A stretch of DNA of 36,668 nucleotides, taken from assembly GCA_000969725.1 (NCBI GenBank), contig JXSR01S023206.1, one strand, 5' to 3'. Positions 21,758-33,430 of the stretch are shown here, piece by piece (positions within the stretch are counted from its first letter, which is position 1; every line of letters begins with the position of its first letter). The notes beneath the pieces were generated by a model. The model made no database searches and was not told the DNA's origin. It was given only the letters and a program-made list of their open reading frames with translations. The stretch is from Ophiothrix spiculata. Taxonomy: Eukaryota > Echinodermata > Ophiuroidea > Amphilepidida > Ophiotrichidae. The position numbers and the translations under genes were made by a program.

Positions 21758-22609
21758 TTTTTAAGTTTGGCCTAATAATCTTTCCTTAACACCAATAAAA
21801 TTTATAGATGTAAAGGACAAGGTAAAAGGAAAGTGGTTTGTACATAGTATTAAATACACAAACAGGTTTCTTACTTAAAGAAGCAGAGTTTGCCACATGA
21901 CAACCAGGTGGAATCTATCTACAATTCTAATTTTTAAAAACTATGAATCTACCTCATCTTGCATGATTAACATTAAAAACACAATCATGCAAACTCCCAT
22001 ATGAGTGTTCTAAGCAAAACAATCAGGATTAAAAGTAAACACTTGATGAATTATTGGTGGAAAGACATGAAGTTAATTTTCATTTTCCATACCCAATCAA
22101 TCATTAAAACATACCACCCGGTATAGTGATAACAATCTGATATATCTTGTGTAAGTTTAATGAAAATGTGTCTGCACTTAAGTCTTTGGTGTAAAATCTT
22201 TTTAGAATGAGTTTGGAGTGGGGTAGAGAGGTGAATGTTCATTATTATTTACAATTATTTTAATGAAGGAATATGTTTACTTGTAATTGAAGAATAATTT
22301 AAGGGCCTCATATTTTGTACATCTGTGATTCAACATATCCTTGGTGTCTTCAAAATATAATATCTGACATCATGAATTTTGCACTAAAGTATAAATCATT
22401 TTGTCTTGAATGCTCTTTACCCATTCACCCAAATATACATTATACTAAATATCCATCTGTATGACAATGCAACTGAAACCAACTTTGATTTGCTGTACAA
22501 AAAGTATATCAATCATCATACGTGACTTTAAAGATCAACTGTTTTATTCTTCTTTTCTGTTACATTTCTATTACTTGATGCATCGAGCTATTATACCTCG
22601 ATGCTTGAT

Positions 22610-22990
22610 GTAATTCAATGTAACATCATACCATATTTAGAATCTGACAAAAAGAAATCTCCATAACATAATCTTCTTCATGAATTTGGCATGAAAACAC
22701 ATATCTCATATCTGTGTACCATGATGACACCAACTGCATTAACGTATTCAATGCATGCTGTATTTACACTCATATAGCAATTTATATGGATACAAATAGA
22801 GCAATAAATGAGAAAAGAAAAATTGGCTGATAAATTAGTTTGATAAATTACCTGAATTAGAGCGTAGATTAGATTCTATGTCAGATTTAGATGTATTGTT
22901 TCATGGCAGGATGCAATTACAAATATTAGTGAATAAATCATTAGATTGATTTGATGTGGAGTCAATCATGAACTCAAGTGTAATAACATC
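22610..22990 (+). repeat. Repeat block shared with 28770-29140 and 33640-34000
   Basis: Begins GTAATTCAATGTAACATCAT and includes TCTGACAAAAAGAAATCTCC, TTCAATGCATGCTGTATTTA and AAATTAGTTTGATAAATTAC. Three colinear copies occur in the window, and a fourth partial copy (first ~90 bp) lies at 19790-19875. Confidence 0.8.
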
Positions 22991-23408
22991 ATAATTTAAG
23001 CTTCAGGGGAAGGGGCATCTTTAATATGAATAGGATACACTTTTGCTCCGGAATTTTAGAAAAACGCTCTATTTGGAAGTTTCTCAGAATGCCATGGGGG
23101 TATTCACTTATGTAGCTGTAGAGCGCCAGCCTTATTCTTCTCTGAATGTATATTTTGTTTTGATACTTAAACCTCATATTATTTCACAAGAAAATGGATA
23201 TTAGATATGTAAAACGATGTGAATGGATGCATTGTTGTTGACTATATGAATTTAAGTGAATAAATAAAATGTAGGTAATTCTTTCTTAGCAAATGCCTTG
23301 AATAAAATTGTTCAATGCAGTCTTTTGGTTTATTTAGATCCTCAATATCCATTGATTAATATGTGACCTGCTCCTAAGAAACCCAAACAGAGTTGTTTGA
23401 ACACTTAT

Positions 23409-23437
23409 AATAATAATAATATTAATAATAATAATAA
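23409..23437. repeat. TAA microsatellite
   Basis: An interrupted run of TAA/AAT trinucleotides. It lies at the point where the two duplication copies resume similarity. Confidence 0.9.
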
Positions 23438-23549
23438 ATCTATCTGGTTATTTTGAAATTGATACAAAATTTTTGGATTACAACATTTTTTATATGCACT
23501 GGACGCAAATTGTGGGAAAGCATACACACAACTCAAACATGAAAATTTG

Positions 23550-24230
23550 TAATTATAGCAAGCAACCAATTGAAACTTTAGCTCAAATGAAATGCATTGA
23601 AGTTGCGGATCTATTTTATAAAAACTTCTAATTCCAAAGTTGTTATTCCATCAAGCAAACAAAAAGAAGTAGTTTTGAAAAGCTTCAATACTGATGTCAG
23701 AACTAATATTATGAAAGATGATATTCTTAAGGTGAAACAGAATACTTGGTCTTCGAGGCCTAGAATTACATTATTGCCCAGCAAGACTTATTCAAAAGAA
23801 ACTTTCATTTATTTTCATAATTGAGTTTGCATACACATCACGTTTTTCTAAAAGCATTGAGATTATTTGCTCATCAGCCATTTGTATCATGTTCAGCATA
23901 CAAGTCTGACAGAAATAGACACTATGGTCATTCCCTCACTTCAGTATCTCTCTGATGTATTATGCCAGGCAAGCTTTCATGCAAACAAGTCGTCTCCCAT
24001 GAAAACAAGACAGGAATAATTGTTTGCTTTGTGTCAAGTTATCGCAGGACTTCAACAAAAGCTTGTTTTATTTTCATCACTTTCTTTATGGTATTGTTAC
24101 TTGCACAATGTTGCTGTAATTGAATTGTAGCAAAGTATTACATTTCATAAGTGTCTCTCCAATGCATTAGAGGTTGTCTGGCATGTATTTCCTGGAGGCC
24201 ATTTGGCCTTTAAGAAGACCTGTCAGATGA
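23550..24230 (+). repeat. Unnamed dispersed repeat family, member C
   Basis: Pairs with member F in the other duplication copy. It shares AGTAGTTTTGAAAAGCTTCA, GTTTGCATACACATCACGTT and TGTCTGGCATGTATTTCCTG. One extra T near 23881 shifts the short reading frame conserved in other members. Confidence 0.85.
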
Positions 24231-24272
24231 GATGGAGGCCATTTGGCCTTTAAGAAGACCTGTCAGATGAGG
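24193..24272 (+). repeat. 40-bp tandem duplication at the end of member C
   Basis: TGGAGGCCATTTGGCCTTTA plus the following 20 bp is repeated once head-to-tail (24193-24232, 24233-24272). Member F has a single copy at the same place, so this is a local expansion after the segmental duplication. Confidence 0.9.
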
Positions 24273-25440
24273 TGGCAGTTGTATCACATGCTGGATGTGC
24301 TTGAATAGAAACTAGTGTGAGTTGTAACCCATTCACAAATTTCTAGCATTGGTATTAAAAGAACATAAATATTTCTTTAGTTGCATGGAGCATTGTCGGA
24401 TGATGAATGTCTTATGTGTTTCTCACATATGAGTGTAAGTGATTTATAGTGCATTTTATGCTTTGGTGAAATTCCATCTGGTTACTTGGGAAAAGATAAT
24501 TTCTTAAGTTTTTTATCACAATTCTTTTTTACACACACTGCTTATTGTTTGTTTAAAGTAAAATTGAAAGATTTTATTGACTATTAAGCAACACAACACA
24601 AAACGAAACAACAAATAAACATACCATCATACAACCAGATAGAATCATTAACCAATTTAATGGAAAATCTGAAACAAATTATAAACCTACCTCATACATG
24701 TTTATTCAAAAGGAATAGATTTGACATTGCTCTGAGCAAAACAAACAGGAAAAAATCAGTACTTTATGAATTATTGTTGGAGATACATGAAGTAAATTTC
24801 AACATCTAATTCAATTTGCAATTTGCCTACCCGATTCAATCATTCATACGTACTACCTGTGATAGTGACGATAATCCAATATTGTGTGTGCAGGTTTAAT
24901 GAAAATGTGTCAATATTTTGTCTATGATCAAAAATCTTATTAAAATGAGTTTTCAATGGGATTGAGAACTGAATTGATAAGCATTTGAAGAAGGAATATG
25001 TTTATGAAAATGAGGTACTTATTCTTGGTTAGTGGCTTATTTTTGACTTAAGCTACCTGATCCATCCTATGATATGTAGATTTCATGCTGATCAAACACA
25101 AATGTTGCCAAATTTGCATGATATATAAAAAAACAGATTAAAGTAGATATCATCCAAGTCACGCTTCCTTTTTAAAGATTTTTTAGATTTTGTATTCTGT
25201 ACATTTCATTTATAATTTGTTCATAAATATTTTGAAGAAAGCAATTGTCTACCCGATAAGCGCAGATCAACACACACAAAAAACAGGCAAAATAGTATCA
25301 AGTGCTCCCGACTCAACGGGCCTTCAGAAACTTTTAACGTGTGTTTTCCTATATTACAAAATGCTGACGTTTCACATATTTGCTAAAGGTAAAAACAAAT
25401 TTTAACATAATATATATCAGCAACATTTTGCTAATTTTAT

Positions 25441-26231
25441 GAAAGAAGATCTCCATTTATATTGAGTAGGGGTGTATGTTTTTTCCAAAACAAATATTAC
25501 AATTTTTAAAACAAATAATTGACATCAATTGTAATAAAACTCAATAATATATTGACAAAAGACTATGAAACATAGCTTTTAGTCTCGCATCCACTGCTCA
25601 ATGTAATGTACCTCTATCCATTATGACAGGAAATACCAATATATCTTGGTTTTATTATTTAGATAAAAGTGAGAAAATATTTAGATTTCTAAAAACTTAT
25701 GAAGATTGATGGCAGGGGCAATGTCTCCAGCATGGTATCTACTGAACAAGATAATGACACTATTTGTGATGCACTGAGGGAAATATTTCATAAGAATCAG
25801 ATGAATTCTGATCAATAATGACAGTGATAGATGAATCTCATTTTGATAATGACATTCTCTCAATTTGCATAGAGTTAAAATACAGATATAATATAATAAT
25901 GAAAGTAAAACATTCCATTAAACATCAATGTATACTTTGCTGTTTAACTTGCATAATCAACATAGAACTAAAAGGTCATGACAAGCATATGAAAACGTTA
26001 TAAGTAAATAAATCTTGATTAATTCTGGTTGGGTTATTTGTGTGATAATAAGAATGTCAACATCTTGTGGAAAGACTTGTAGAAACACGATTAAATCTAA
26101 TTTAACAGAAATGAGACTTCTTGCCAAATCTCGTTGGATTTAAAAATAAGTCTCTGGAATGTAGAGAGTAACTCCACTTCTGATCATCATAAGAACCTGA
26201 AACAAGAAAAATATGTGGAATAAAACAAAGT
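25441..26231. other. Spacer between the two duplication copies; no gene recognised
   Basis: AT-rich sequence with short opposed open frames only (for example 25681-25863 and 25818-26003). I could not match it to other parts of the window. Confidence 0.5.
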
Positions 26232-26764
26232 GCATTTTGGTTTAGGGAGGATTGGACCATTGTTACCCTCAAAGCCATTTATCATTGATTATTTTGAAAA
26301 TTTAATTATGTAAATGTTATTTAAAGGCCTTTCTGATGCCTAACAAATGACAATTCAATGATGGTCATTTGGAAATCCAAGATGGCAGCCATACATGCAT
26401 AGCTATGGTATTATATAATTCTGTGGTATTAAAAACATACTGTTTGCCTCCAGGTTTGTCTTTATATGTTGCTCAGAACTAAAGTTAGAGTAGAAATTCA
26501 TGGGAAAATAGCAGCCATTTTGAAATCCGAGATGGTAGCCAAGTTGTAAATGGTAAAGGTTATGAAAAATGTCACTAGTAGATTTCTATTAACTGATGGT
26601 CTACTCTATCCAATGACAGAAAAAAATCTATCCGTAGTAAGAAAAAATGCAACAGCTTGAAATACTTAGTAACATCGTACACTATGAAAATCACACATGT
26701 TCCTTTAAACATACATAATGTGTATTCCTTTAAACACATACGACATGTCTCATGTTCTAAGTCT

Positions 26765-27300
26765 TATAAAAGGCCAAATGGCCTCCAGGAAATACATGTT
26801 AGACAACCTCTAATGCATTGGAGAGACTCTTATGAAATGTAATACTTTGCTACAATTTAATTACAGCTACATTGTGCAAGCAACAATAACAGAAAAGTAA
26901 GAGAGGAAGAGTAAAATCAAGCCATTGTTGAAACCCTGTGATAACTTGACACAAAGCAAACAATTATTCCTGTCTTGTTTTCATGGGAGACGACTTGTTT
27001 GCATGAAAGCTTGTCTGGCATAATACATCGGAGAGATTGGAGTGAGGGAATGACCATGGTGTCTATTTCAGTCAGACATGTATGCTGAACATGATACAAG
27101 GGTGATGGGCAAATAATCTCACTGCTTTTAGACAAATGTGACGTGTATGCAAACTCAATTATGGGAATAATGCAAGTTTCCTTTGAATAAGTCTTGCCTT
27201 GGCATCGATGGCTACAGGTCTCAATGACCATGTATTCTATTTCATCTCAAGTATAATAAGTTTGATAATGCTTAGTTGTGACATTATGTTTGTTAGTTTT
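26765..27300 (-). repeat. Unnamed dispersed repeat family, member D
   Basis: The duplicate of member A, in the same inverted orientation. It begins with AAGGCCAAATGGCCTCCAGG and continues through GTAATACTTTGCTACAATTT and GTCTTGTTTTCATGGGAGAC. Confidence 0.85.
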
Positions 27301-28197
27301 GAGGGTTTTTTTTATTTAAGCCATGGAATGGCATCGTTTTCTTTTCTTTTCTTTTTCTTTTTTTTTGGTTTCCTTAATTTTGTTTTCACTATTGCTCAGA
27401 CCACTACATTTGGGCCTGTGATGCAATATGTTGGAATCCCAAACAATAAAAAAGACTAACTTCCAATTAAACCAAACAGTACTTACACCGTATGTGCAAC
27501 CTATGAACTCCTTGCGATTACCACGTAATTATACACGGACGGTGTCTGCAAGGCAAATGGCCTTGGGAAAAATGGCAAAAAAAAACCATGTTGTGCATAC
27601 GTTGTGCGCACGTCGGCACCGAGCACATGCGGACCTTACTGATGTTTAATTGGTAGCCCGAACGTAACAAGCACACATATAAAGTTCCTAATGCTCTAAA
27701 AGTGCTATGTCATGTCTGCATGGTCCAAAATGTGTATGATGTCGGTACCTACAATGTACGGGACGCACCGTTTTGCCTATGTTTTTTTGCACGCAGACAG
27801 CATGTACATGCACGTACAACAGGTTGTGGCCACCACTTTAAAGTTACAAGATGAAAAATTCATTATGTACATGTACATTTAGCCCATACGCGGATAGTTC
27901 CAAACCAGAAAGCGTAATCCAGTTATCTAGGTGATACTTACTAATCGGATTACACGTAACAAACATGACAAAAGATGAAACGAACTGATCACCACACAAA
28001 AGTATTGTACTAAATGTTGTCAGGTGATGTGCGTGATCCAGTAACTGGGTGAGTTACGTAATCACTTCAATACTGAATAGTGATTTTGTCACTTCGTTTT
28101 ATACCTGATAAAATTTGAATAGAACTTATATGTTGGGTATCGGGTATTTCGGGTGCAATTCATATAGGGGAATCTGAGCATCGTATATAAAATTATG

Positions 28198-28500
28198 AAA
28201 ATGACAAATTAGCTTCAATTGAAAACTTGAGGTCTGATTGGAACAAAACTTGGATAGTAGATATAATAGGGCAACCAAATTTGTTGATTAGGTCAATTGT
28301 CACATACCAAGGTCAAAGGATGTGTGGTCAAGTTAAAAGATAGACTAGAATTATCAAATTAGTCTCAATTGAAAAGTTAAAGATTGATTGGAACAAAACT
28401 TGGTTTATGGATATAATATGGTAAGTTTTGTTATTTGATGAGGTCAGAGGTTAAAAGTTCAATTTCAAAGGTCATATAAGGTCAAACCAGGTGATCTTCT
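28198..28500 (+). repeat. Tandem repeat, ~150-bp unit x2
   Basis: Both units carry TCAATTGAAAA, GATTGGAACAAAACTTGG, a GATATAATA-GG block and AGGTCA-containing ends, offset by about 150 bp. The units are diverged. Confidence 0.8.
28469..28484 (+). promoter_or_regulatory. Possible nuclear-receptor DR4 site
   Basis: AGGTCA-TATA-AGGTCA is a perfect direct repeat of the nuclear-receptor half-site with a 4-base spacer. A DR1-like AGGTCAGAGGTTA lies just upstream (28441-28453). Sequence match only; it lies in a repeat with many AGGTCA words, and function is not shown. Confidence 0.3.
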
Positions 28501-28769
28501 GGTTCTGAGAACATGTATTTTTTATTGCTTAAAGGCCAATGTAAAAATCTGGAAAATATCAAGGAGTACCCAGTGGCTTGATTTGAGTTAGGATTAGAGT
28601 CATGTGGTTTTAAGGATTTAGCAAGGACAAATTTTGTGAAACATAGTTAACATTTATGTTCAAGAACTCCTGTGGTGTGTATTTGCTATGTTTATAATAC
28701 TTGTCAACACTAATTAACCCTTGATGTGTTCTGTAACCAGCTCAGTTTAACTGTTAAACTATATTGGTC

Positions 28770-29140
28770 TTTAATGTTATTCAATGTAACATCACAACAT
28801 ATTTATAACCTGACAAAAAGAAATCTTCCTTGTACAATATTCTTAATGAGTTTTGCAAGAAAAACACAAATCTCTGTCTACCATAATGACTCCAACTGCA
28901 TTAGTGTATTCAATGCATGCTGTATTTTACACTCATTTGACAATTTACAATGATAAAGATATAGCATGATAAATGAGGAAAGGAAAATTGACAGATAAAT
29001 TAGTTTGATAAATTACCTGTATTAGAGGATAGGATTTTTATGTCAGGTTTAGATGTATTGTTTTAAGAAAAATAACAATTACAGATCTTAATGAATAAAT
29101 TTTTAATATGGAATCAAATATGAATGCCAATGATAATCAA
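28770..29140 (+). repeat. Repeat block shared with 22610-22990 and 33640-34000
   Basis: Carries TATTCAATGTAACATCACAA, CTGACAAAAAGAAATCTTCC, TTCAATGCATGCTGTATTTT and TTAGTTTGATAAATTACCTG in the same order as the other copies. Confidence 0.8.
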
Positions 29141-29166
29141 TAACATCATTATGCAATACGGGGAGG

Positions 29167-29386
29167 AAAAGAAGACATCGTGTGTATCTCATAATGCATT
29201 GCTTTCTTTGAGAAATTTTCTACATGAGCCATGTGAGTAGTTAGTGGTGAAACATGCCCAAAATGCAAATTCCAATAATTAACTTTTTGATTTAGGGCAT
29301 TTTATCACTAACTATTAACAAGATTTGCCATACAAATAATATCATAGGAAGCAATGCATGATGGGATACACATGATATTGTCTCTA
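29167..29386. mobile_element. MITE with 9-bp target duplication (Mutator-like)
   Basis: A perfect 9-bp direct repeat, ACGGGGAGG, flanks the element (29158-29166 and 29387-29395). Inside, TGTGTATCTCATAATGCATT at the left is the imperfect inverse of AATGCATGATGGGATACACA at the right. A second inner pair is TAGTTAGTGGTGAAACATGC with GCATTTTATCACTAACTA. The sister sites at about 22998 and 33984 have an uninterrupted G-rich target (CAGGGGAAGGGG, CGGGGGAAGGGG). A 9-bp duplication is typical of Mutator-like elements. Confidence 0.75.
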
Positions 29387-30791
29387 ACGGGGAGGGGGAC
29401 TCAACCACTTTTGATTTGATATTCTTTTGATTTAATATTTTAATCTTATGCACTATAAAAGGAGAAAAACAGCTTTATCAAAAAGTGTCTGATAAATTGC
29501 AATATTTCTGTGTAGTGCTTTTCAGTACCCTTGATTAATATCATTGAGGCCTTGGATTCCCCTAATGTATGTATTTCTTTCAAGTAGAGCATTGTTCTGT
29601 TTGTAAGTGTGAAGATAGCATCTTAATTCTTGTCCTACTGGGACAGTAGTAGAGATATATTGATTTTGAAATATGATAAATAAGTGCATGTTTGTATTTC
29701 TATGAGTGTTGCCTTCTAGAGGTAAATGCAATTATTAAATTAATTATTGCTGTATTTCTCACAAACGCGTAAAAAGTATTTCGAACTACTTTCCTGTGTG
29801 TGTGTGTTAATGCTCAAGAACAGCTACGCGGGTATGCATTGACGCATTGCACCTGTATGTTTAAAACTCATGCATTGTACTTCCGTAAGGCTCACAATTA
29901 TTCCTCTGTTGGCGCTGCATACAGTATATACCTTGCAAGTTAAAATTATATTTAATATTGACTATGGAAAAATTGTGAATTTTACTGAATATATGTGTAA
30001 TATAGATAATCCTTTTTTACCTCTAGAGCTAATATCTTCAAAACTTTGCTGTCGATACAAATTACACAATCAGTGGTGGAAATAGTATGTTGCTTTATAA
30101 TGTTTGTTTTTCACCTCCAAAGTTGCAATTCCAGCAAGCACCCAATTTTTCTAAGCATTAACTCTAATAAAATGCATTAGAAGTTAACAAACCCCTAGCC
30201 TGGTCAATGTATACAGACCACAAACCCCAAATTTGTTATCTGAGCAAGCAACTCGAGGGCATTGGCTTGAATGCTTCAGCACAAATGGCACAACTGACCA
30301 TTATAAAATGCATTTGTATCTGTATCCGTTGAGTCAGTAAAATACCTATTGGTACATCACACCAGCATTATTTATATTTGTAGGGTGAAACAGAATACTC
30401 GGTCTTTGAGACCTGCAGTCTGCCTGTCACAGCAAGACTAATTCAAAAGAAACTTCTATTTCTTTTCATAACCAAGTTTGCATACAAGTCACGTTTGTCT
30501 AAAAGCAGTGAGATTATTTGCTCATCAGCCATTGTATCATATTCAGCATACATGTCTGACAGAAATAGACACCATGGTCATTCCCTCACTTCAATATCTC
30601 TCCGATGTATTATGCCAGACAAGCTTTGATACAAACAAGTCGTCTTCCATGAAAACAAGACAGGAATAATTGTTTGCTTTGTGTCAAGAACTCGCAGGGC
30701 TTCAACAAAAGCTTGATTTTACTCTTCCCTCTCTTACATTTCTGTTATTGTTACTTGCACAATGTAGCTGTAATTAAGTTGTAGCAAAGTA

Positions 30792-31264
30792 TTTTATATA
30801 CCGCATGAAAACATTCTTGTCATTTGATGGGTTGACACTGCATTAGACTGTCAAAAATATTTGGTATATTTCCTGCTTGACATCATAGCCGGGCATTTTT
30901 TGTCAATAAAAATGTGATATTGCCCTGGCGTGACGTCACCGCAGGGCAATATCAGCTTTTTTAAACATAACGCCCGAGAAGGTTTGTTTACGTTCTGACA
31001 TGTTCGTCTTGCCGTAGCATAGTTTCATGAAATAAACAAAATTGACCAGATGGATGAGTTCAAATGATTGATGGATGAATTGACTGCATGATATAGTGCT
31101 TTTTACCCAGCAGTCGGAAATCCTCAAGCACTGCTTGCATTTGGCGAGAGCTAGGCCTAGGCTAGGCTAAGCATGCACGGTAAGCTTAACTCAGTATGCG
31201 CTTTTATCAAGTGAGTTTACGCAAGTTAGCAAATGACAAGAATATTTTTATACGGTATATAAAA
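30792..31264. mobile_element. Element with 35-bp terminal inverted repeats
   Basis: Left end 30792-30826 and right end 31230-31264 are inverted copies matching at 32 of 35 positions (core TTTTATATACCG and ATTCTTGTCATTTG). The interior holds a perfect 12-bp-arm hairpin (GATATTGCCCTG at 30916-30927 with CAGGGCAATATC at 30942-30953) around a TGACGTCA octamer. No transposase. Together with the adjoining 31265-31441 palindrome it forms one insertion in repeat member E. Confidence 0.75.
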
Positions 31265-31441
31265 CAAATATTTACTGCTCTTTATTCGAGCAATTGTGCA
31301 AAATATCTACCCTCGGTGACTGGAGACCGTGGGCCTACTATTTGCCCTCCACCTTCGGTGTCGGGCAATAGTAAGCCCACGGTCTCCAGTCACCTTGGGT
31401 GGATATTTTGCACAATTGCCCTCATGAGCAGTAAATATTTG
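31265..31441. mobile_element. Foldback element, ~177-bp near-perfect palindrome
   Basis: The whole stretch pairs with itself. CAAATATTTACTGCTC pairs with GAGCAGTAAATATTTG, AATTGTGCAAAATAT with ATATTTTGCACAATT, and GTGACTGGAGACCGTGGGC with GCCCACGGTCTCCAGTCAC. The loop is near 31343-31357. It is directly adjacent to the element at 30792-31264. Confidence 0.85.
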
Positions 31442-31616
31442 TATAACATTTCATAAGAACCTCTTTAGTACACTAGATGCTTCTAACATGTATTTCCTGG
31501 AGGCCATATAGCCATTTAGATCTTGAGATATGATGGCTCAGCACAGTATGACACTTCGTGGTCTATAATTTCCCATATCATGCCTCCACTTCACCAAATA
31601 AGAACGAGACAAAAAT

Positions 31617-31953
31617 GGTTTGTCTCAGAAACCATCTGCAAAAACGCTATGCAATATGTGATTTTTTATTTCTTTAGGAAAATAAGCTATTCGGAATGCG
31701 ATATTTCTTCTTTTTTTTTTTAATGCTCTAAAGTTTTGATCGTCCAACTTACGCATGTGAAGTGCCCAGTATGATCCCGCCAATTTTAACTATGGGAAGT
31801 CTTGACAGTTGAAATAATACGTAAAATTCAAGGTAAAATTGCATGAGCAAATGACAGCAACCCGAACGGCGGTCGATCGCTAGATTATTCTCGCTAAAAT
31901 TCTCGCTAAATTCATTTTCACATAGCAATGCGCACGGGTTTCTGAGACAAACC
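31617..31953. mobile_element. MITE with GGTTTGTCTCAGAAACC termini, copy 2
   Basis: The counterpart of 21436-21757, with the right end GGTTTCTGAGACAAACC making a perfect inverted pair with the left. Confidence 0.7.
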
Positions 31954-32526
31954 TTTATTTTTTTTTTGGCCTAATAATCTTTCCTTTAGCACCCATACAA
32001 TTTATAGATGTAAAGGACAAGGTAAAAAGAAAGTAGTTTGTAATAGAATTAAATACACATACAGCTTGCATGATTAACATTAAAAACACAATCATGCAAA
32101 CTCCCATATGAGTGTTCTAAGCAAAACAATCAGGATTAAAAGTAAACACTTGATGAATTATTGGTGGAAAGACATGAAGTTAATTTTCAATTTCCATACC
32201 CAATCAATCATTAATACATACTACCCGGTATAGTGATAACAATCTGATATATCTTGTGTAAGTTTAATGAAAATGTGTCAGCACTTAGTCTGTGGTGTAA
32301 AATCTTTTTGAATGAGTTTGGAGTGGGATAGAGAGGTGAATGTTCATTATTATTTACAATTATTTGAATGGTGAACGAATATGTTTCATTTTAATTAAGT
32401 AATAATTATTAGATTATAATGTCGGGTCGTATATTTTGTACTATAGCAAAGTCTTAATCATGTAACTATTAAGACTGACAAAGTCAAAACATTAGTCCCT
32501 TTAATTATACTCTTTGCACTACACAC

Positions 32527-33000
32527 TAATAATAATAATAATAATAATAAATAAGCATTTATATTGCGCCATTTATCTAGAAACAAATTCTAATCCAAGG
32601 CGCAGTAAGAAGGAATATGATACAGTTAGTTTATATAAACAGCATTAAATAAGAAAGTTTTAAGTCCGGTTTTGAATTCATGAATAGATTTATTAAGGAG
32701 TTCCAAAGTTTTGGTGCAATAATAGAGAAAGCTTGATTGCCATAAGAAGTTAATGTTCGTGGTATAACAAGTAAATATTTGTCTGATGATCGAAGAGTAT
32801 GCGAGGGGTTGTATAAAGTAAGGAGTTCACTGATATACTGTGGAGCAATGTTATTAAGTGCTTTCCACGTTAGGAGTAGAGTTTTGTATTTTATCCTTTC
32901 CTTTATGGGCAGCCAGTGTAGACTTTTGAGAATGGGTGTGATGTGATCAAATTTACATGTGTTAGTTAAGATGCGTGCTGCAGAGTTTTGAAACATTATC
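32527..33000 (-). mobile_element. 5'-truncated CR1/L2-type LINE, 3' end
   Basis: On the minus strand the order is the reverse transcriptase C-terminus, a short 3' untranslated region (TGCGCCTTGGATTAGAATTT… to GGCGCAATATAAATGC), then an AAT/TTA trinucleotide tail (32529-32551 on the + strand). This layout is typical of CR1/L2 clade LINEs with microsatellite tails. It lies in a segment absent from duplication copy 1. Confidence 0.8.
32631..33000 (-). pseudogene. LINE reverse transcriptase C-terminal fragment
   Basis: The minus-strand reading contains QNSAARILTNTCKFDHITPI, LKSLHWLPIKERIKYKTLLL, APQYISELL and NQAFSIIAPKLWNSL. This is the familiar C-terminal block of CR1/L2/Jockey-like non-LTR reverse transcriptases, after the catalytic domain. 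After WNSL a one-base frameshift near 32690 moves the true continuation (KSIHEFKTGLKTFLFNA) to another frame. Upstream of FQNSAAR the frame runs into an ACA/ACG-rich simple tract at about 33000-33020, marking 5' truncation. The catalytic YADD region is absent; the copy is dead. Confidence 0.85.
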
Positions 33001-33430
33001 GTTGTTGTCGTTGTTGTAGTCATCATCATTCTGAAAATGTCTTGTTATCAGGTAATTTTGCCTTAAATAAAAAAATAAAAGTGTGTATTTTTACAGAAAA
33101 TGTTTAGACATTTCAGGAAATTTTGACTTTGGTGACTTGGATCCCTAATTTAAATTCAATTGCTGAGCAGGCAAATAGAGGTTTCCTCCTGCTATCCTTA
33201 GCCATAGATGTAGCTGTCCTTGATTCAATATGTCCTTGGTGTCTCCAAAATATAATATCTGACATCATAAATTTTGCACTAAAGTATTAATCAAGGTGAT
33301 TGAATGCTCTTAACCCATTCACCAAAAAGATACATTATTCTAAATATCCATCTGTATGACAATACAACTGAAACCAAATTCTCTTATAGCACTTAAATTT
33401 GCTTTACAAAAAGTACATCAATCATCATAT

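Larger units (their letters stand above)
18243..25440 (+). repeat. Segmental duplication, copy 1
   Basis: About 7.2 kb that recurs in the same orientation and order from about 26232 to the window end. Landmark pairs are: 18295 with 26253 (CCATTGTTACCCTCAAAGCC), 19942 with 29685 (TTGTATTTCTATGAGTGTTG), 21436 with 31617 (GGTTTGTCTCAGAAACCATC), 22335 with 33235 (TCCTTGGTGTCT), 23470 with 34684 (TTGGATTACAACATTTTTTA), and 25200 with 36420 (ACATTTCATTTATAATTTGT). Copy 1 lacks most insertions seen in copy 2, but it has its own tRNA-like repeat at 20405-20650. Confidence 0.9.
27865..28765. other. Segment present only in duplication copy 2
   Basis: About 900 bp with no counterpart between 19765 and 19785 in copy 1. 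It contains the 150-bp tandem repeat at 28198-28500. No terminal repeat pair is clear, so it could be an insertion here or a deletion in copy 1. Confidence 0.6.
30120..31525 (+). repeat. Unnamed dispersed repeat family, member E (interrupted)
   Basis: Colinear with member B but split after TAGCAAAGTATT (30792) by a composite foldback insertion. It resumes at ACATTTCATAAGAACCTC (about 31447). Member B shows the uninterrupted sequence. Confidence 0.85.

Noticed and set aside
27199-27459. 86-codon open frame with a Phe-rich hydrophobic run
   Set aside because: The hydrophobic run comes from a poly-T/CTTTT tract, and the frame starts inside repeat member D.
27900-28120. Possible inverted pair GGATTACACGTAAC / GTTACGTAATC
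   Set aside because: The arms are short and imperfect and no element boundary or target duplication could be found.
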